DNA of 64,000 nucleotides from an uncultured Lachnospiraceae bacterium (GCA_910588965.1 CAJUSO010000001.1:1-64000); one strand, 5' to 3'; shown: positions 34,558 through 43,062, numbered from the stretch's first letter. The notes: generated by a model from the sequence alone, not told the origin. Numbers and translations: made by a program.

Positions 34558-34594
34558 AGTGGCTCTATATGGGGGGATATTGTTTTTTGCGCCC

Positions 34595-34623
34595 TTGCAT
34601 TTCCAGGTATGATATGCTATATT
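34595..34623 (+). promoter_or_regulatory. promoter of the GH42 gene cluster
   Basis: TTGCAT, 17-nt spacer and TATATT, about 95 nt before the GH42 start codon. Confidence 0.55.
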
Positions 34624-34670
34624 GACAGCGTAGTTGATACGGCGGCTTATCGGGACAAAACCATACCGCT

Positions 34671-34690
34671 GAAGCGGGCTTGCCCGCGTT
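34671..34690 (+). repeat. GCGGGC-TT-GCCCGC hairpin repeat, leader of GH42
   Basis: GAAGCGGGCTTGCCCGC is identical to 7718-7734 and lies 28 nt before the GH42 start, within the predicted leader RNA. GTTCTTCTATAGAAAG follows, similar to the right flank of the other copies. Confidence 0.6.
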
Positions 34691-34717
34691 CTTCTATAGA
34701 AAGAGAGGGCTTCTAAA

Positions 34718-36736
34718 ATGTGGAAAAAAGTATGGAATCACAGTAAAATCGCCTATGGTGGTGATTATAACCCAGAGCAATGGCCAGAAGAGACCTGGGA
34801 GGAAGATATGCGCCTCCTGAAGCTTGCCCATATCGACACATTGACTTTAAATGTGTTCTCCTGGGCGGCGCTGCAGCCTTCGGAGGATACATATTGTTTT
34901 GGGAAACTGGATAAAATCATGGAACTTGCCAAACGCCATGGCATGAAGGTCTGCCTTGCCACCAGCACGGGGGCGCACCCGGCCTGGATGGCAAGGAAAT
35001 ACCCGGAAATCCTTCGGACAGATTTCTATGGCCGCAGGCACAAATTCGGCGCAAGGCACAATTCCTGCCCCAACAGCCCCGTTTACCGGAAATTCTCCGT
35101 ACAGCTGGCAAGTAAGCTAGCAGAACGTTACCAAGCCTATGATAATATTGTGGCATGGCATATTTCGAATGAGTACGGCGGGGAGTGCTACTGTGAGAAT
35201 TGTGAGAAGGCTTTCCGGGAATGGCTCAAGAAGCGTTACGGCGCGCTGGAGGAAGTAAACCGAGCCTGGAATACGTCTTTTTGGGGGCATACCTTCTATG
35301 ATTGGGAGGAAATTGTGCTGCCGGACCAGCGCAGTGAACATATTGATGAGGAACACACAGTGGCCCAGGCCATCAGCCTGGATTACCGCAGGTTCAATTC
35401 CGACAGCATCTTGGAATGTTTCCGTCTGGAGTACGATGCGGTGAAGGAATACACGCCGGGCATTCCTGTGACCACAAACCTTATGGGCGCTTACAAGCCC
35501 TTGGATTATATGAAATGGGGCAAATACCTGGATTTCATTTCCTGGGACAATTACCCTTCCAATGAAGATTCCGTCAGCCAGATAGCCATGAACCATGACC
35601 TGATGCGCGGGGTAGGGGGCAATAAGCCCTTTGTGCTGATGGAGCAGACCCCCAGCCAACAGAACTGGCAGCCATTTAATGCTTTGAAGAGGCCTGGCGT
35701 TATGCGGCTGTGGAGTTACCAGGCAGTGGCCCATGGTTCTGATGCAGTTATGTTCTTCCAGATGAAGCGCAGCATCGGTTCGTGCGAGAAATACCATGGG
35801 GCGGTAATTTCCCATGCTGGCCATGAGCATACCAGGGTATTCCGGGAGTGTGCGGCATTGGGCGCGGAACTGGAAAAGCTGGGCGGGGAAATCCTGGGTT
35901 CCACTGTCCAGGCAGAGGCAGCCATCCTGTTTGACTGGGAAAACTGGTGGGCGGCGGACTATTCTGCAGGCCCCAGCGTTGATTTGAAATACCATGATGA
36001 GGTGCTCAATTACTACACAGCCCTCCACAGGCAGAATATCCCGGTGGATTTGGTTTGCGAAGAGGATGATTTCTCTAAGTATAAGCTGCTGGCTGCCCCA
36101 GTCATGTACATGACAAAGCCAGGCGCAGATGAGCGTATCCGGGAATTTGTAGAGAAGGGCGGCACCTTTGTCACCACCTTCTTCAGCGGCTATGTAGATG
36201 AGAATGACTTGGTTATCCTCGGGGGATACCCGGGCAGGCTCCGGGACGTTTTGGGCGTCTGGGTAGAAGAGATTGACGCGCTGCCGCCCCATAAGAAGAA
36301 CCGCTTCTCCTACCAAGGGCAGGCGTATGAAGCAAAGCTTTTGTGTGATATTATGCATCTGGAGGGCGCCCAGGCCTTGGCAGGATATGAGGAAGATTTT
36401 TATGCAGGCTCCCCTGTGGTCTCCCGTAATTCTTATGGGCAAGGGCAGGCCTATTATGTGGGGACGCGTTCTGGGGAGGACTTTTACCAGAAATTAATGG
36501 CGGATATCTGTAAGGAACAGCAAATCCAGCCGGCAGCTAAGGCGCCGGAAGGCGTGGAGGTTACAAGACGGGTGCGGGGGCAGGAAGAGTACCTGTTCTT
36601 CTTGAACCATGGGGAAGGAAACGCCTGTTTCGAAATCCCAAGGGACGGCCTGGAGCTTCTGACAGGGAAAGCATGCAGGAAAGGGGAAGTTATGGAATTG
36701 GAAGCGAAAGGGGTTGCCGTGCTGAAGAACTGCTGA
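34718..36736 (+). CDS. GH42 beta-galactosidase (or alpha-L-arabinopyranosidase)
   Basis: The 672-residue protein covers the full GH42 fold: a TIM barrel starting YGGDYNPEQWPEETW, a trimerisation domain and a small C-terminal beta domain. The acid/base is E152 in HISNEYGG and the nucleophile E309 in VLMEQTPS. The zinc-binding cysteines C117, C157, C159 and C162 are all present. There is no signal peptide, so it acts inside the cell on imported oligosaccharides. Most GH42 enzymes cleave beta-galactosides, but some cleave alpha-L-arabinopyranosides; the nearby arabinose genes make that worth keeping open. It heads an apparent operon with two downstream genes. Confidence 0.93.
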   Translation: MWKKVWNHSKIAYGGDYNPEQWPEETWEEDMRLLKLAHIDTLTLNVFSWAALQPSEDTYCFGKLDKIMELAKRHGMKVCLATSTGAHPAWMARKYPEILRTDFYGRRHKFGARHNSCPNSPVYRKFSVQLASKLAERYQAYDNIVAWHISNEYGGECYCENCEKAFREWLKKRYGALEEVNRAWNTSFWGHTFYDWEEIVLPDQRSEHIDEEHTVAQAISLDYRRFNSDSILECFRLEYDAVKEYTPGIPVTTNLMGAYKPLDYMKWGKYLDFISWDNYPSNEDSVSQIAMNHDLMRGVGGNKPFVLMEQTPSQQNWQPFNALKRPGVMRLWSYQAVAHGSDAVMFFQMKRSIGSCEKYHGAVISHAGHEHTRVFRECAALGAELEKLGGEILGSTVQAEAAILFDWENWWAADYSAGPSVDLKYHDEVLNYYTALHRQNIPVDLVCEEDDFSKYKLLAAPVMYMTKPGADERIREFVEKGGTFVTTFFSGYVDENDLVILGGYPGRLRDVLGVWVEEIDALPPHKKNRFSYQGQAYEAKLLCDIMHLEGAQALAGYEEDFYAGSPVVSRNSYGQGQAYYVGTRSGEDFYQKLMADICKEQQIQPAAKAPEGVEVTRRVRGQEEYLFFLNHGEGNACFEIPRDGLELLTGKACRKGEVMELEAKGVAVLKNC

Positions 36737-36766
36737 AAAGACATATAAAATGGCGAGGTGTTTCCC

Positions 36767-39562
36767 ATGATTTTGCTAAAAGCAAATAACGAACTGAAAA
36801 ACGTGTTTACCCGGATGATTACCACTATGGGCGCCAAGGTGGAATGGAAAGGGAATTTTGTCGTCCTGAACCATTTCTTAATCCTATCCGGAAGGGTGCG
36901 TTCCCTGGTGCTGAACTTCGAAAACCGGAAGGTAGGCACCAATGTGATTGAACTTCCTGACCGGGAAGAGGACATGGAGCAGGTAGAAGGGAATGATGTG
37001 CTTGCAAACGTCCTGAACATGAGCCTCTATGCGTTTGGGAAATGGGGCATGATAAAAGGGCTTAAGGTAGATCAGGATGATAAGCAGCTCAACGGGCTTT
37101 TTACTACAATATTAAAGGATCTGAAAATCCGCCCGGATTACCGGAGCGATAATTTCCGTTTCTATAAGGAAAGTATCCAGATTACCTATGAAGAGGTGGT
37201 GCAGGCAGCCATTGAGGAAGGCAAACGGAAAGCCCAGGAATCCCAGGAGGATCCAGAACAAGCAGAACAGGAACGCAGAACGGGCTTGTGGCACAATATG
37301 CGCTGGGGCATGGAGCAGGCCTCGTTCCAGAAGGAAGAGACGGATGCCTATGAGCGGAAGGCTTCCCGGCTGGGCAATAATTTCTATATTACAGGTTACC
37401 TATGCCCATCCTGCAAGGGGAAGCTCCATATGTGCGTATATCCCCAGGGCAAGGAATTCCCCGTGGAGACAGAAGAGGGGAAGGTATTCCTGGCACGGAG
37501 CTACACCTGCGATAACTGCAGCCTTTACTATACGCCGCGCCCGGGAAAACTCCTGCGGGAGGGGGATTCCTATGTGCTGAAATTCGGCAAAGACAGGGAT
37601 GCTTATGAGGATTACCGGGAATTGCTGGGAAAGCAGGGTGCGCGGGTATCCAATTACAATTTTAATGAATATGCCTCCCAGCGCGGGAAGGGTAAGACGC
37701 CTCCCTCAGTGGAAGAGGCCTGCGCGGGCATTGAGCAGATGTCCGGGGAAGAGCTGCAGGACCTGGATGAGAAGCTGGAAGCAGGCTTTTTCCCATTGGC
37801 AGAGGCAGCGCCTTACCGAAAGAAGCTAGCCGCACTGCTGCGCCAGCGCAAGGGACAAAAAGCAGGACGCAAAAGCCATGCAAAAGAGCCAGGAAATGGA
37901 GAGGGCAGCCTGCCGCCCAAGGGGGAAGGCGCCAAGGGTGCAGGAGCCTCGGGCATGGCAGAATTGGCGCAAGGCCGTCAGGGCGCGGGCAATACAGGCA
38001 AAGAAGGCAGCTTGCAGGAAGAGGCAGGAGGAACGGATCATATAGATGGAAATGGGAAACTGCAGGCGGGTAGCAGGGACGCATTTGGAAAAGGGGGCAT
38101 ACAGCCGCAGGCTGGCAATGCAGCAGAGGGAAGGCAGAGGGACGGGGCAGGGCGTCCTAAGGGAACAACAGACCCTGCAGACGCCCCTTCCAGCGCCATT
38201 CGGGAAAAATATGAATCCCGCATAAAGGTATTGGACCGTATGTCCCCACGCCAGCTGCAGGAATTGGAGAAGCAGGTACAGAAGGAATCCCGCTTGGAAG
38301 CCCCGGACAGGAAGGAATTCCTGGCCCGTATCCGGGACGCCCTCTTAAAAAAAGAAGACGGGCTTGCCTGGCAGAAAGCAAAAGCCTGCCAGGGGAAGAA
38401 CTTTAGCGCTATTGTACGCACGATGGAAGACATCTCCAAATCCGGATGCGCCCAGAAAACAAAGGACGAGACGTTGGGATTTCTGCAGGGACTGAAACAG
38501 GGCTGCGCACAGCAAGAAGCAGAACAGCTCATGGCAAGCCTTCCCCAGCAGTTAAGCCAGAGCCAATACCGCGCCTTCCGGGAGAGGCTAGGCCAATATG
38601 AAGGCGTGGACATTTCCGCTTATGAAGAGAGGCTGGAGGAACGGCGCCAGCAGGGAAGGCAGCAGGAACTTGCCAGGATGGCGGGGCGTATCGGCAGGAG
38701 CAGCCGGAATGGCTTGATGCAGATGCTCCAGCAGCTAAATGAAGAGGGATACCCTGAGGAAGAAGCAGCAGATATCCGTCAGCAGATAGAAGATCGGGTG
38801 CGCACCCTGGATGAACAGGCCATTGATAAAATATGCCCAGATATTATGGGGCTGTCATTTGATGATGCCATAGAGGCATATGAGAAAATCGAAGGCGGCG
38901 CTTTTTTGCCAGAGTTAAAGACCAATACATTAGAAATGATAGACAAGCGGCTGACCAAGATAAAAATGGATGAATGCCGGCTATTGGTGGAGAAGCTGCA
39001 AGATCAGGTGCAGGCGCGCCTCCAGGACACAGAAAGGATCCATTATTATGACGCGCGGAGCGTGATGCGGGGGGATTGGAACCCAAAGGAGGCGGGGCTT
39101 GTGGCAATGGCCTTGAATACTTATGCCAAAGACCGGCGCCGTTATGAATACCCTATTATTGTCTGTGATTCCTCCAGCAAGAAAAACGGGCGGGAAGGCT
39201 TTGTGCTGACGCCAGACCATATTTTCTATAACAGCGCTTTCAGCAGCGAGGCAATCCCCATCCGCTCCATCCTGCGCATGGAGGGAAATACAGGGCTTCT
39301 GAACCGAGGCCTCTACGCCTACCGGCAAAATGGGATCCGTACGAAAATCCCAGGCGGCATCCCGGCCAAGGAACTGCGCGTCTTTGGGGAAGTCCTGAAC
39401 AAGTTTGTAGCCTACCTGCAAGAGAAGCCGGAATCCAGGAGCATTGCCTACCTGGCCAAGGATAAGCATGAAATAAAGTGCTGCTACCGCTGTGGCTACC
39501 ACTACCGGGAAGGGAATATCTGCCCCAAATGCGGGAACCGGGAAGCGCAAGGCAGCGGTTAA
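36767..39562 (+). CDS. large uncharacterised protein with PH-like C-terminal region and zinc ribbon
   Basis: I do not recognise this 931-residue protein. The N-terminus (1-150) is compact and mixed. CPSCKGKLHMCVYP with CDNCSLYYTPRP (about 209-255) forms a four-cysteine zinc site. About 345-475 is low complexity, rich in Gly, Ala, Lys, Glu and Gln. About 475-720 is helical and charged, with repeated RQLQELEKQ-type segments suggesting coiled coils. About 775-890 resembles a bacterial PH-like or YcxB-like fold (FVLTPDHIFYNSAFSSEAIP, IRSILRMEG). The end CYRCGYHYREGNICPKCG is a zinc ribbon. There is no signal peptide. It lies 30 nt after GH42 and 26 nt before the GreA-like gene. The ATG at 36767 has GAGGTG at 6 nt. 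Confidence 0.7.
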   Translation: MILLKANNELKNVFTRMITTMGAKVEWKGNFVVLNHFLILSGRVRSLVLNFENRKVGTNVIELPDREEDMEQVEGNDVLANVLNMSLYAFGKWGMIKGLKVDQDDKQLNGLFTTILKDLKIRPDYRSDNFRFYKESIQITYEEVVQAAIEEGKRKAQESQEDPEQAEQERRTGLWHNMRWGMEQASFQKEETDAYERKASRLGNNFYITGYLCPSCKGKLHMCVYPQGKEFPVETEEGKVFLARSYTCDNCSLYYTPRPGKLLREGDSYVLKFGKDRDAYEDYRELLGKQGARVSNYNFNEYASQRGKGKTPPSVEEACAGIEQMSGEELQDLDEKLEAGFFPLAEAAPYRKKLAALLRQRKGQKAGRKSHAKEPGNGEGSLPPKGEGAKGAGASGMAELAQGRQGAGNTGKEGSLQEEAGGTDHIDGNGKLQAGSRDAFGKGGIQPQAGNAAEGRQRDGAGRPKGTTDPADAPSSAIREKYESRIKVLDRMSPRQLQELEKQVQKESRLEAPDRKEFLARIRDALLKKEDGLAWQKAKACQGKNFSAIVRTMEDISKSGCAQKTKDETLGFLQGLKQGCAQQEAEQLMASLPQQLSQSQYRAFRERLGQYEGVDISAYEERLEERRQQGRQQELARMAGRIGRSSRNGLMQMLQQLNEEGYPEEEAADIRQQIEDRVRTLDEQAIDKICPDIMGLSFDDAIEAYEKIEGGAFLPELKTNTLEMIDKRLTKIKMDECRLLVEKLQDQVQARLQDTERIHYYDARSVMRGDWNPKEAGLVAMALNTYAKDRRRYEYPIIVCDSSSKKNGREGFVLTPDHIFYNSAFSSEAIPIRSILRMEGNTGLLNRGLYAYRQNGIRTKIPGGIPAKELRVFGEVLNKFVAYLQEKPESRSIAYLAKDKHEIKCCYRCGYHYREGNICPKCGNREAQGSG

Positions 39563-39588
39563 AGACGTATTCTGAAAGGGAGGAAGCT

Positions 39589-40092
39589 ATGAGAGAGCGG
39601 CTGACGAAAAGCGATGTGAAAAAGATTGAAGAAGAGATTGAATACCGAAAGCTGGTGGTCCGCAAGGAAGCCCTTGAAGCCGTGAAAGAAGCCCGGGCAC
39701 ATGGGGATTTAAGCGAAAATTTCGAGTACCATGCGGCGAAAAAGGATAAGAATAAAAATGACAGCCGCATCCGCTACTTGGAGCGTATGCTAAAGACTGC
39801 AGAGATTATTTCGGATGAATCCAAAGAAGACGAGGCGGGGATTAACAATACGGTGACCGTATATTTTGAGGAGGATGAGGAGGAGCAGGTGTTCCGCCTG
39901 GTGACCTCCATCCGGGGAAATTCCATGAAGAATTTAATCAGTACGGAATCCCCCCTTGGGAAAGCTATCCTGGGGCGTAAGGTAGGCGACCGGGTCAAGA
40001 TTACCGTGAATGAAGGCTACAGCTATGATATCATAATCAGGAAAATAGAGAACACCAAAGAGGATGCAGACGACGCTATCCGGGGATACTAA
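39589..40092 (+). CDS. GreA/GreB-family transcription elongation factor
   Basis: The 167-residue protein has the Gre layout. An N-terminal coiled coil carries ARAHGDLSENFEYHAAKKDK, whose acidic tip (D and E of GDLSENFEY) is the RNA-cleavage motif. The C-terminal FKBP-like domain has VTSIRGNSMKNLISTESPLGKAILGRKVGDRV. It should rescue backtracked RNA polymerase. The terminal part differs slightly from housekeeping GreA (SIRGNSMKNLIS for the usual YTIVGSTEADPL pattern), so it may be a Gre paralogue. Start at 39589 after GGGAGG. It is last in the GH42 cluster and converges on the CsoR gene, 4 nt away. Confidence 0.88.
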   Translation: MRERLTKSDVKKIEEEIEYRKLVVRKEALEAVKEARAHGDLSENFEYHAAKKDKNKNDSRIRYLERMLKTAEIISDESKEDEAGINNTVTVYFEEDEEEQVFRLVTSIRGNSMKNLISTESPLGKAILGRKVGDRVKITVNEGYSYDIIIRKIENTKEDADDAIRGY

Positions 40093-40096
40093 GCCT

Positions 40097-40492
40097 TTAT
40101 TTGATAAAAGTCTCTATAGCGTCCTTTAAATCTTCCAGGGCTTTGCTGTCCCCATGTTCCACGGCATGTACAATGCAGTGGGAAATATGGTCCTCTAAAA
40201 TGATTTTGCCAATGTTATTTATGGCAGAGCGGACTGCAGCAATCTGCACCAGCACTTCACTGCAGTCCCGCCCGTCCTCCACCATGCGCTTTACAGCCTC
40301 CATATGGCCGATTGCCCGGGACATGCGGTTTAAGACAGCCTGGGTCTGCTGGTGGCCATGTGTATGGCCGTGCGGGTTTTGCGGATTGGGGCGGCTATGC
40401 GCTTGTGTCCCTTCCGGAGGGGCAGGCGTCTGTTCTTGCATATGCGGATGCCCCTGTTTGGATTCTGGGGTTTGTCTTGGGGTAGGTTCCAT
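40097..40492 (-). CDS. csoR: CsoR-family metal-sensing repressor with His-rich N-terminus
   Basis: The 131-residue protein has a CsoR/FrmR (DUF156) core from about residue 50. C77, H102 and C106 have the exact 25 and 4 residue spacing of the Cu(I) ligands of CsoR, so copper sensing is likely. An unusual N-terminal extension of about 48 residues is rich in Pro, His and Gln, including HGHTHGH, which may bind metal. AAAGGAGGG lies 8 nt before the ATG at 40492, supporting the extended start. No copper ATPase gene is next to it. Confidence 0.88.
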   Translation of the reverse strand: MEPTPRQTPESKQGHPHMQEQTPAPPEGTQAHSRPNPQNPHGHTHGHQQTQAVLNRMSRAIGHMEAVKRMVEDGRDCSEVLVQIAAVRSAINNIGKIILEDHISHCIVHAVEHGDSKALEDLKDAIETFIK

Positions 40493-41180
40493 TCTGTATA
40501 CCCTCCTTTTGATGATAGGATATATGAAGTTCTGTTTTTTGGCAGTTAAATGCTTCCGTTATTTTGCGCATATGTGATGGGGATGCGGTATCGTTAACAT
40601 GTTCGGATGGTAAAGGGATAGGAAAGCCGCCCATTGGTATCGGATGGGTATCCGGCTCCCTCGGATATATCAAACATGCGGGAAGAAAGGCATTTTGGCA
40701 CACCATCTAAAAAATAGGATCAAAAGTGTAATCAAACTTTCCTCTGTAAAAATGTTTCTGGATTGCAGAAAATTGGGCTATCAATAGGGGGAAGCGGTAT
40801 GGCAGGCAAATGACAGCCTCCACATAACGGGTTTAAAATAAGGGATGGATTTCGGTGCGCATTCTCCTTCCTCCCATAGAGTGAGGGAGGGGTACTGCCC
40901 TGTTAGCCCAAGATTAGCCAAACGCAAAAAACACCCCATCCCTTGGAGTGCTTTCCTCTTAGAAACGCCTGTTTTAAAGGCTTTCCACCATGAGACATCA
41001 GGGATCCCATCGAATAAGTGTAACCAAAGTGTAATCAAACTCTTGCCCACAAAGTGGTTAGCCTCTCAAGATAAGATTAAAAGCATCTCAAATCGAAATG
41101 CAGGTATCACCAGCACTAAATTTTAGATATTTTACCTGTCTACTTGACAAGGGGCATATCAGATTACAAGGTAGGCTTAT
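40493..41180. other. gene-poor, repeat-bearing stretch
   Basis: No convincing gene. It holds the first copy of the tRNA-Lys flank repeat (40896-41003) and two copies of AGTGTAATCAAACT (near 40729 and 41027), the second preceded by the variant GTGTAACCAAA. The composition and short repeats suggest a mobile-element scar. Confidence 0.5.
40896..41003 (-). repeat. tRNA-Lys 3' flank repeat, copy 1 (attachment-like)
   Basis: About 108 nt closely match 42712-42821: CCTGTTAGCC, AGCCAAACGCAA, CACCCCATCCCTTGGAGTGC, AGGCTTTCCA and CATGAGACATC. The match reaches into the tRNA-Lys 3' end and then stops, as expected of an attachment site left by integration at the tRNA. Confidence 0.6.
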
Positions 41181-41279
41181 TTATTTGCGCTTGCTGTTCC
41201 TATGATCTAAATAGGCAAGCGATGCAACGGAAAACAAACTGCCGAAAAATAACAGGCTTAAAACTTCGTATGTACTCAT
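41181..41279 (-). CDS. small holin-like toxin (TxpA/Hol_Tox type)
   Basis: The 32-codon gene encodes MSTYEVLSLLFFGSLFSVAS followed by LAYLDHRNSKRK. One hydrophobic transmembrane helix is flanked by an acidic start and a basic tail, the pattern of the putative holin-like toxins of Firmicutes (type I toxin family with TxpA/BsrG-like features). GGAGGTG lies 6 nt upstream of the ATG at 41279. Such toxins are normally silenced by an overlapping antisense RNA; I cannot place that RNA with confidence. It lies between the repeat copies with a second toxin pair. Confidence 0.75.
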   Translation of the reverse strand: MSTYEVLSLLFFGSLFSVASLAYLDHRNSKRK

Positions 41280-41802
41280 ATACACCACCTCCCATCTTTC
41301 GTGAAGTTTGGGAGGCTGCCACCTTGTAACACGTCTGCCCTATTGGAAAATTATAACATACCTTTAGATATCCGGCAATGTAAATTTAAGATATCCGAAA
41401 AAAGCAAGCCAAAGAGCCTGACAGCCCCTTTAACGAATGGCGCTTGCAGAAGGCAAGTGGGGGGGTACAGAACGGATGAAAGGAAGAGGACGCACCAATG
41501 GCCGGGAGTCCAGTTAAGAAATGCCAAGAGGTAAAGTGAAGAAATTTGAAGTTTGCAGGAAAAATATAACATACCGTAGAACTTGAAAAAGAAATATCAT
41601 CATTTTGAGGAAATCCGCAAAGTACAGCAACTGACAGATATGTACCTTATCACAAATATCACAGTATGATGAGGGAACTGTTCCATTGGGGCAGTTCTTT
41701 TATTATATGGCAGAAGAATATAAATTATCTGATAGAAATTTGTATTGCGGGATATGATATCTGATGTTATTATAAATAATAAGCAGAAAGGCAGGTGGAA
41801 AT
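41280..41802. other. AT-rich spacer between toxin genes
   Basis: A plus-strand hairpin at 41675-41704 (GAACTGTTCC-ATT-GGGGCAGTTC then TTTTATT) is a plausible terminator. The codons before it (KKYHHFEEIRKVQQLTDMYL, then ITNITV and stop) may be the end of a lost gene. Nothing else is supported. Confidence 0.4.
41675..41704 (+). terminator. intrinsic terminator in toxin region
   Basis: A 10-bp stem including two G-T pairs, loop ATT, followed by TTTTATTAT. It separates whatever lies upstream from the antitoxin/PIN pair. Confidence 0.6.
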
Positions 41803-42015
41803 ATGTCTATGATTGGTTATTATGACGGAACAGCAGTTCAGGTAAAAGAGCCCTTACAAATGAATCAAAAGGTTATTGTGATTCCGATAGAAAACGATGC
41901 AGATTTAGGAGAGTCAGCCGCGGGAGGACTTCATAAGTATGCGAATCCTTCTTTCATTGAACAGGAAAAGGATGCGTGGAGAAAGGCGGCGATTAAAAAA
42001 CATGCAGGGGAATAA
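41803..42015 (+). CDS. probable antitoxin of PIN-domain toxin
   Basis: The 70-residue protein has a beta-rich start (YYDGTAVQVKEPLQMNQKVI) and a charged tail (KYANPSFIEQEKDAWRKAAI). This is the usual layout of a small DNA-binding antitoxin with a toxin-binding C-terminus. It overlaps the PIN gene by 14 nt. The exact antitoxin family is not recognised. AGGTGG precedes the ATG. Confidence 0.75.
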   Translation: MSMIGYYDGTAVQVKEPLQMNQKVIVIPIENDADLGESAAGGLHKYANPSFIEQEKDAWRKAAIKKHAGE

Positions 42016-42388
42016 TTGTATACTTGATGCAAATGCAGTGCTGAGGTTTTTGCTACAGGATAATGAAGAGCAGTTTCGGCAGATAAAAGAAATCACTCAA
42101 GGAAAGAACTGTTATGTCACATTGGAGGTATTGGCAGAGGTCTGTTATGTATTGGAAGGTGTGTATCAGGTTCCGAGGGAAGATATTGCAGGTAATTTCC
42201 GTAAATTAATTAACGATGTGAGTATTATTAATGTGGATATATTACTTCGTGGATTAGAAATATTTGACAGGACACCTAGACTTGATTTTGTGGATTGTCT
42301 TTTGTATGGTTATAAATGGGAAAAGGGTATTGATATTGTTACCTTTGATAAGAAGCTGCAAAGACGTTTAGGGGAAGTATTTTTGTAA
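42002..42388 (+). CDS. PIN-domain toxin (VapC-like ribonuclease)
   Basis: The 128-residue protein has the PIN acidic set: D in CILDANAVLRFLL, E in LEVLAEVCYVL, D in RLDFVDCLLYGY and D in VTFDKKL. It would cleave RNA when freed from its antitoxin. The start ATG at 42002 lies inside the antitoxin gene, and translation is probably coupled. AT-rich codons differ from the chromosome backbone. Confidence 0.85.
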   Translation: MQGNNCILDANAVLRFLLQDNEEQFRQIKEITQGKNCYVTLEVLAEVCYVLEGVYQVPREDIAGNFRKLINDVSIINVDILLRGLEIFDRTPRLDFVDCLLYGYKWEKGIDIVTFDKKLQRRLGEVFL

Positions 42389-42417
42389 TGTTTGAGGAAT
42401 TGCAGGAAGCCCGTTAA

Positions 42418-42705
42418 ACGATAAAAAATGAAAGCCTTATAATCATTTCAGCATGGCAAAATAAATTACCAGTATATAGTATACTGTGGACTGATAAATA
42501 CCGCACAGGTGGCGTTATACTTGGCAAGGGCATACTTCCCCCCGAAGCGTGCCGTGCTGCGGATGCGGAGAAGCTGCAATATATTGATTGGGAGATAGGC
42601 CACCCTGATGTATGTATCCAAGATTTATGGCGTATTGATACCATGTATAATGAATCTTTGATGAAAGCGTTTGGGAGGATAAATAAGTTGCTGGGATACC
42701 ATTGA
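42418..42705 (+). pseudogene. 3' fragment of an unidentified gene
   Basis: From 42418 to the TGA at 42703, 95 codons have strong coding character (IIISAWQNKLPVYSILWTDK, then GILPPEACRAADAEKLQYID, then HPDVCIQDLWRIDTMYNESL). They have no start codon or ribosome site and follow a TAA. It looks like the end of a gene cut by insertion or deletion at the PIN-gene side. I do not recognise the family. Confidence 0.5.
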
Positions 42706-42711
42706 TTCAGC

Positions 42712-42821
42712 CGCCCTGTTAGCCAAATGTTAGCCAAACGCAACAAGCACCCCATCCCTTGGAGTGCTTGTTCTTTGGGAATGCCCATTCCATAGGCTTT
42801 CCAGGCATGAGACATCGGGGA
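42712..42821 (-). repeat. tRNA-Lys 3' flank repeat, copy 2
   Basis: The copy adjoining and entering the intact tRNA-Lys gene. It includes tandem TGTTAGCCAAA units. See copy 1 at 40896-41003. The two copies bracket the holin-like toxin, antitoxin/PIN pair and gene fragment. Confidence 0.6.
42744..42770 (-). terminator. hairpin downstream of tRNA-Lys
   Basis: CAAGCACCCCA / TGGAGTGCTTG, 11-bp stem with one mismatch and loop TCCCT. On the minus strand TTGCGTTT follows, so it may end the tRNA transcript. Confidence 0.55.
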
Positions 42822-42880
42822 CTCGAACCCCGGACAACTTGATTAAAAGTCAAGTGCTCTACCATCTGAGCTAATATCCC
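42808..42880 (-). tRNA. tRNA-Lys (TTT)
   Basis: Minus-strand cloverleaf of 73 nt: acceptor GGGATAT paired with ATGTCTC, D-arm GCTCAGATGGTAGAGC, anticodon arm CTTGACTTTTAATCAAG with TTT, T-arm CCGGGGTTCGAGTCCCCG. No CCA is encoded. Confidence 0.93.
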
Positions 42881-43062
42881 ACTTTCTTTGTCCATATTTT
42901 ACTTACAGACGAATGATATTCTAACATAGATTCCAGGAAAAGTCAATCTAAAATCCGAATATTCTTCCCGTCCTATTGCATTTATTGCAACTGTCCAGGC
43001 AGGCAGCAGGCTTGCCAGAACAGTTCCTTCCATTCCCCGGCAAGGGTTACTGGGGCAGAACC

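Noticed and set aside
35117..36442. 441-codon minus-strand frame inside the GH42 gene
   Set aside because: Antisense shadow of a well-supported gene; no ribosome site or recognisable domain.
40781..42815. Two similar minus-strand frames (40781-41050 and 42414-42815) sharing ALQGMGC-LRLAN
   Set aside because: The shared residues come from the duplicated tRNA-Lys flank including its terminator hairpin, so this is repeat DNA and not a gene family.
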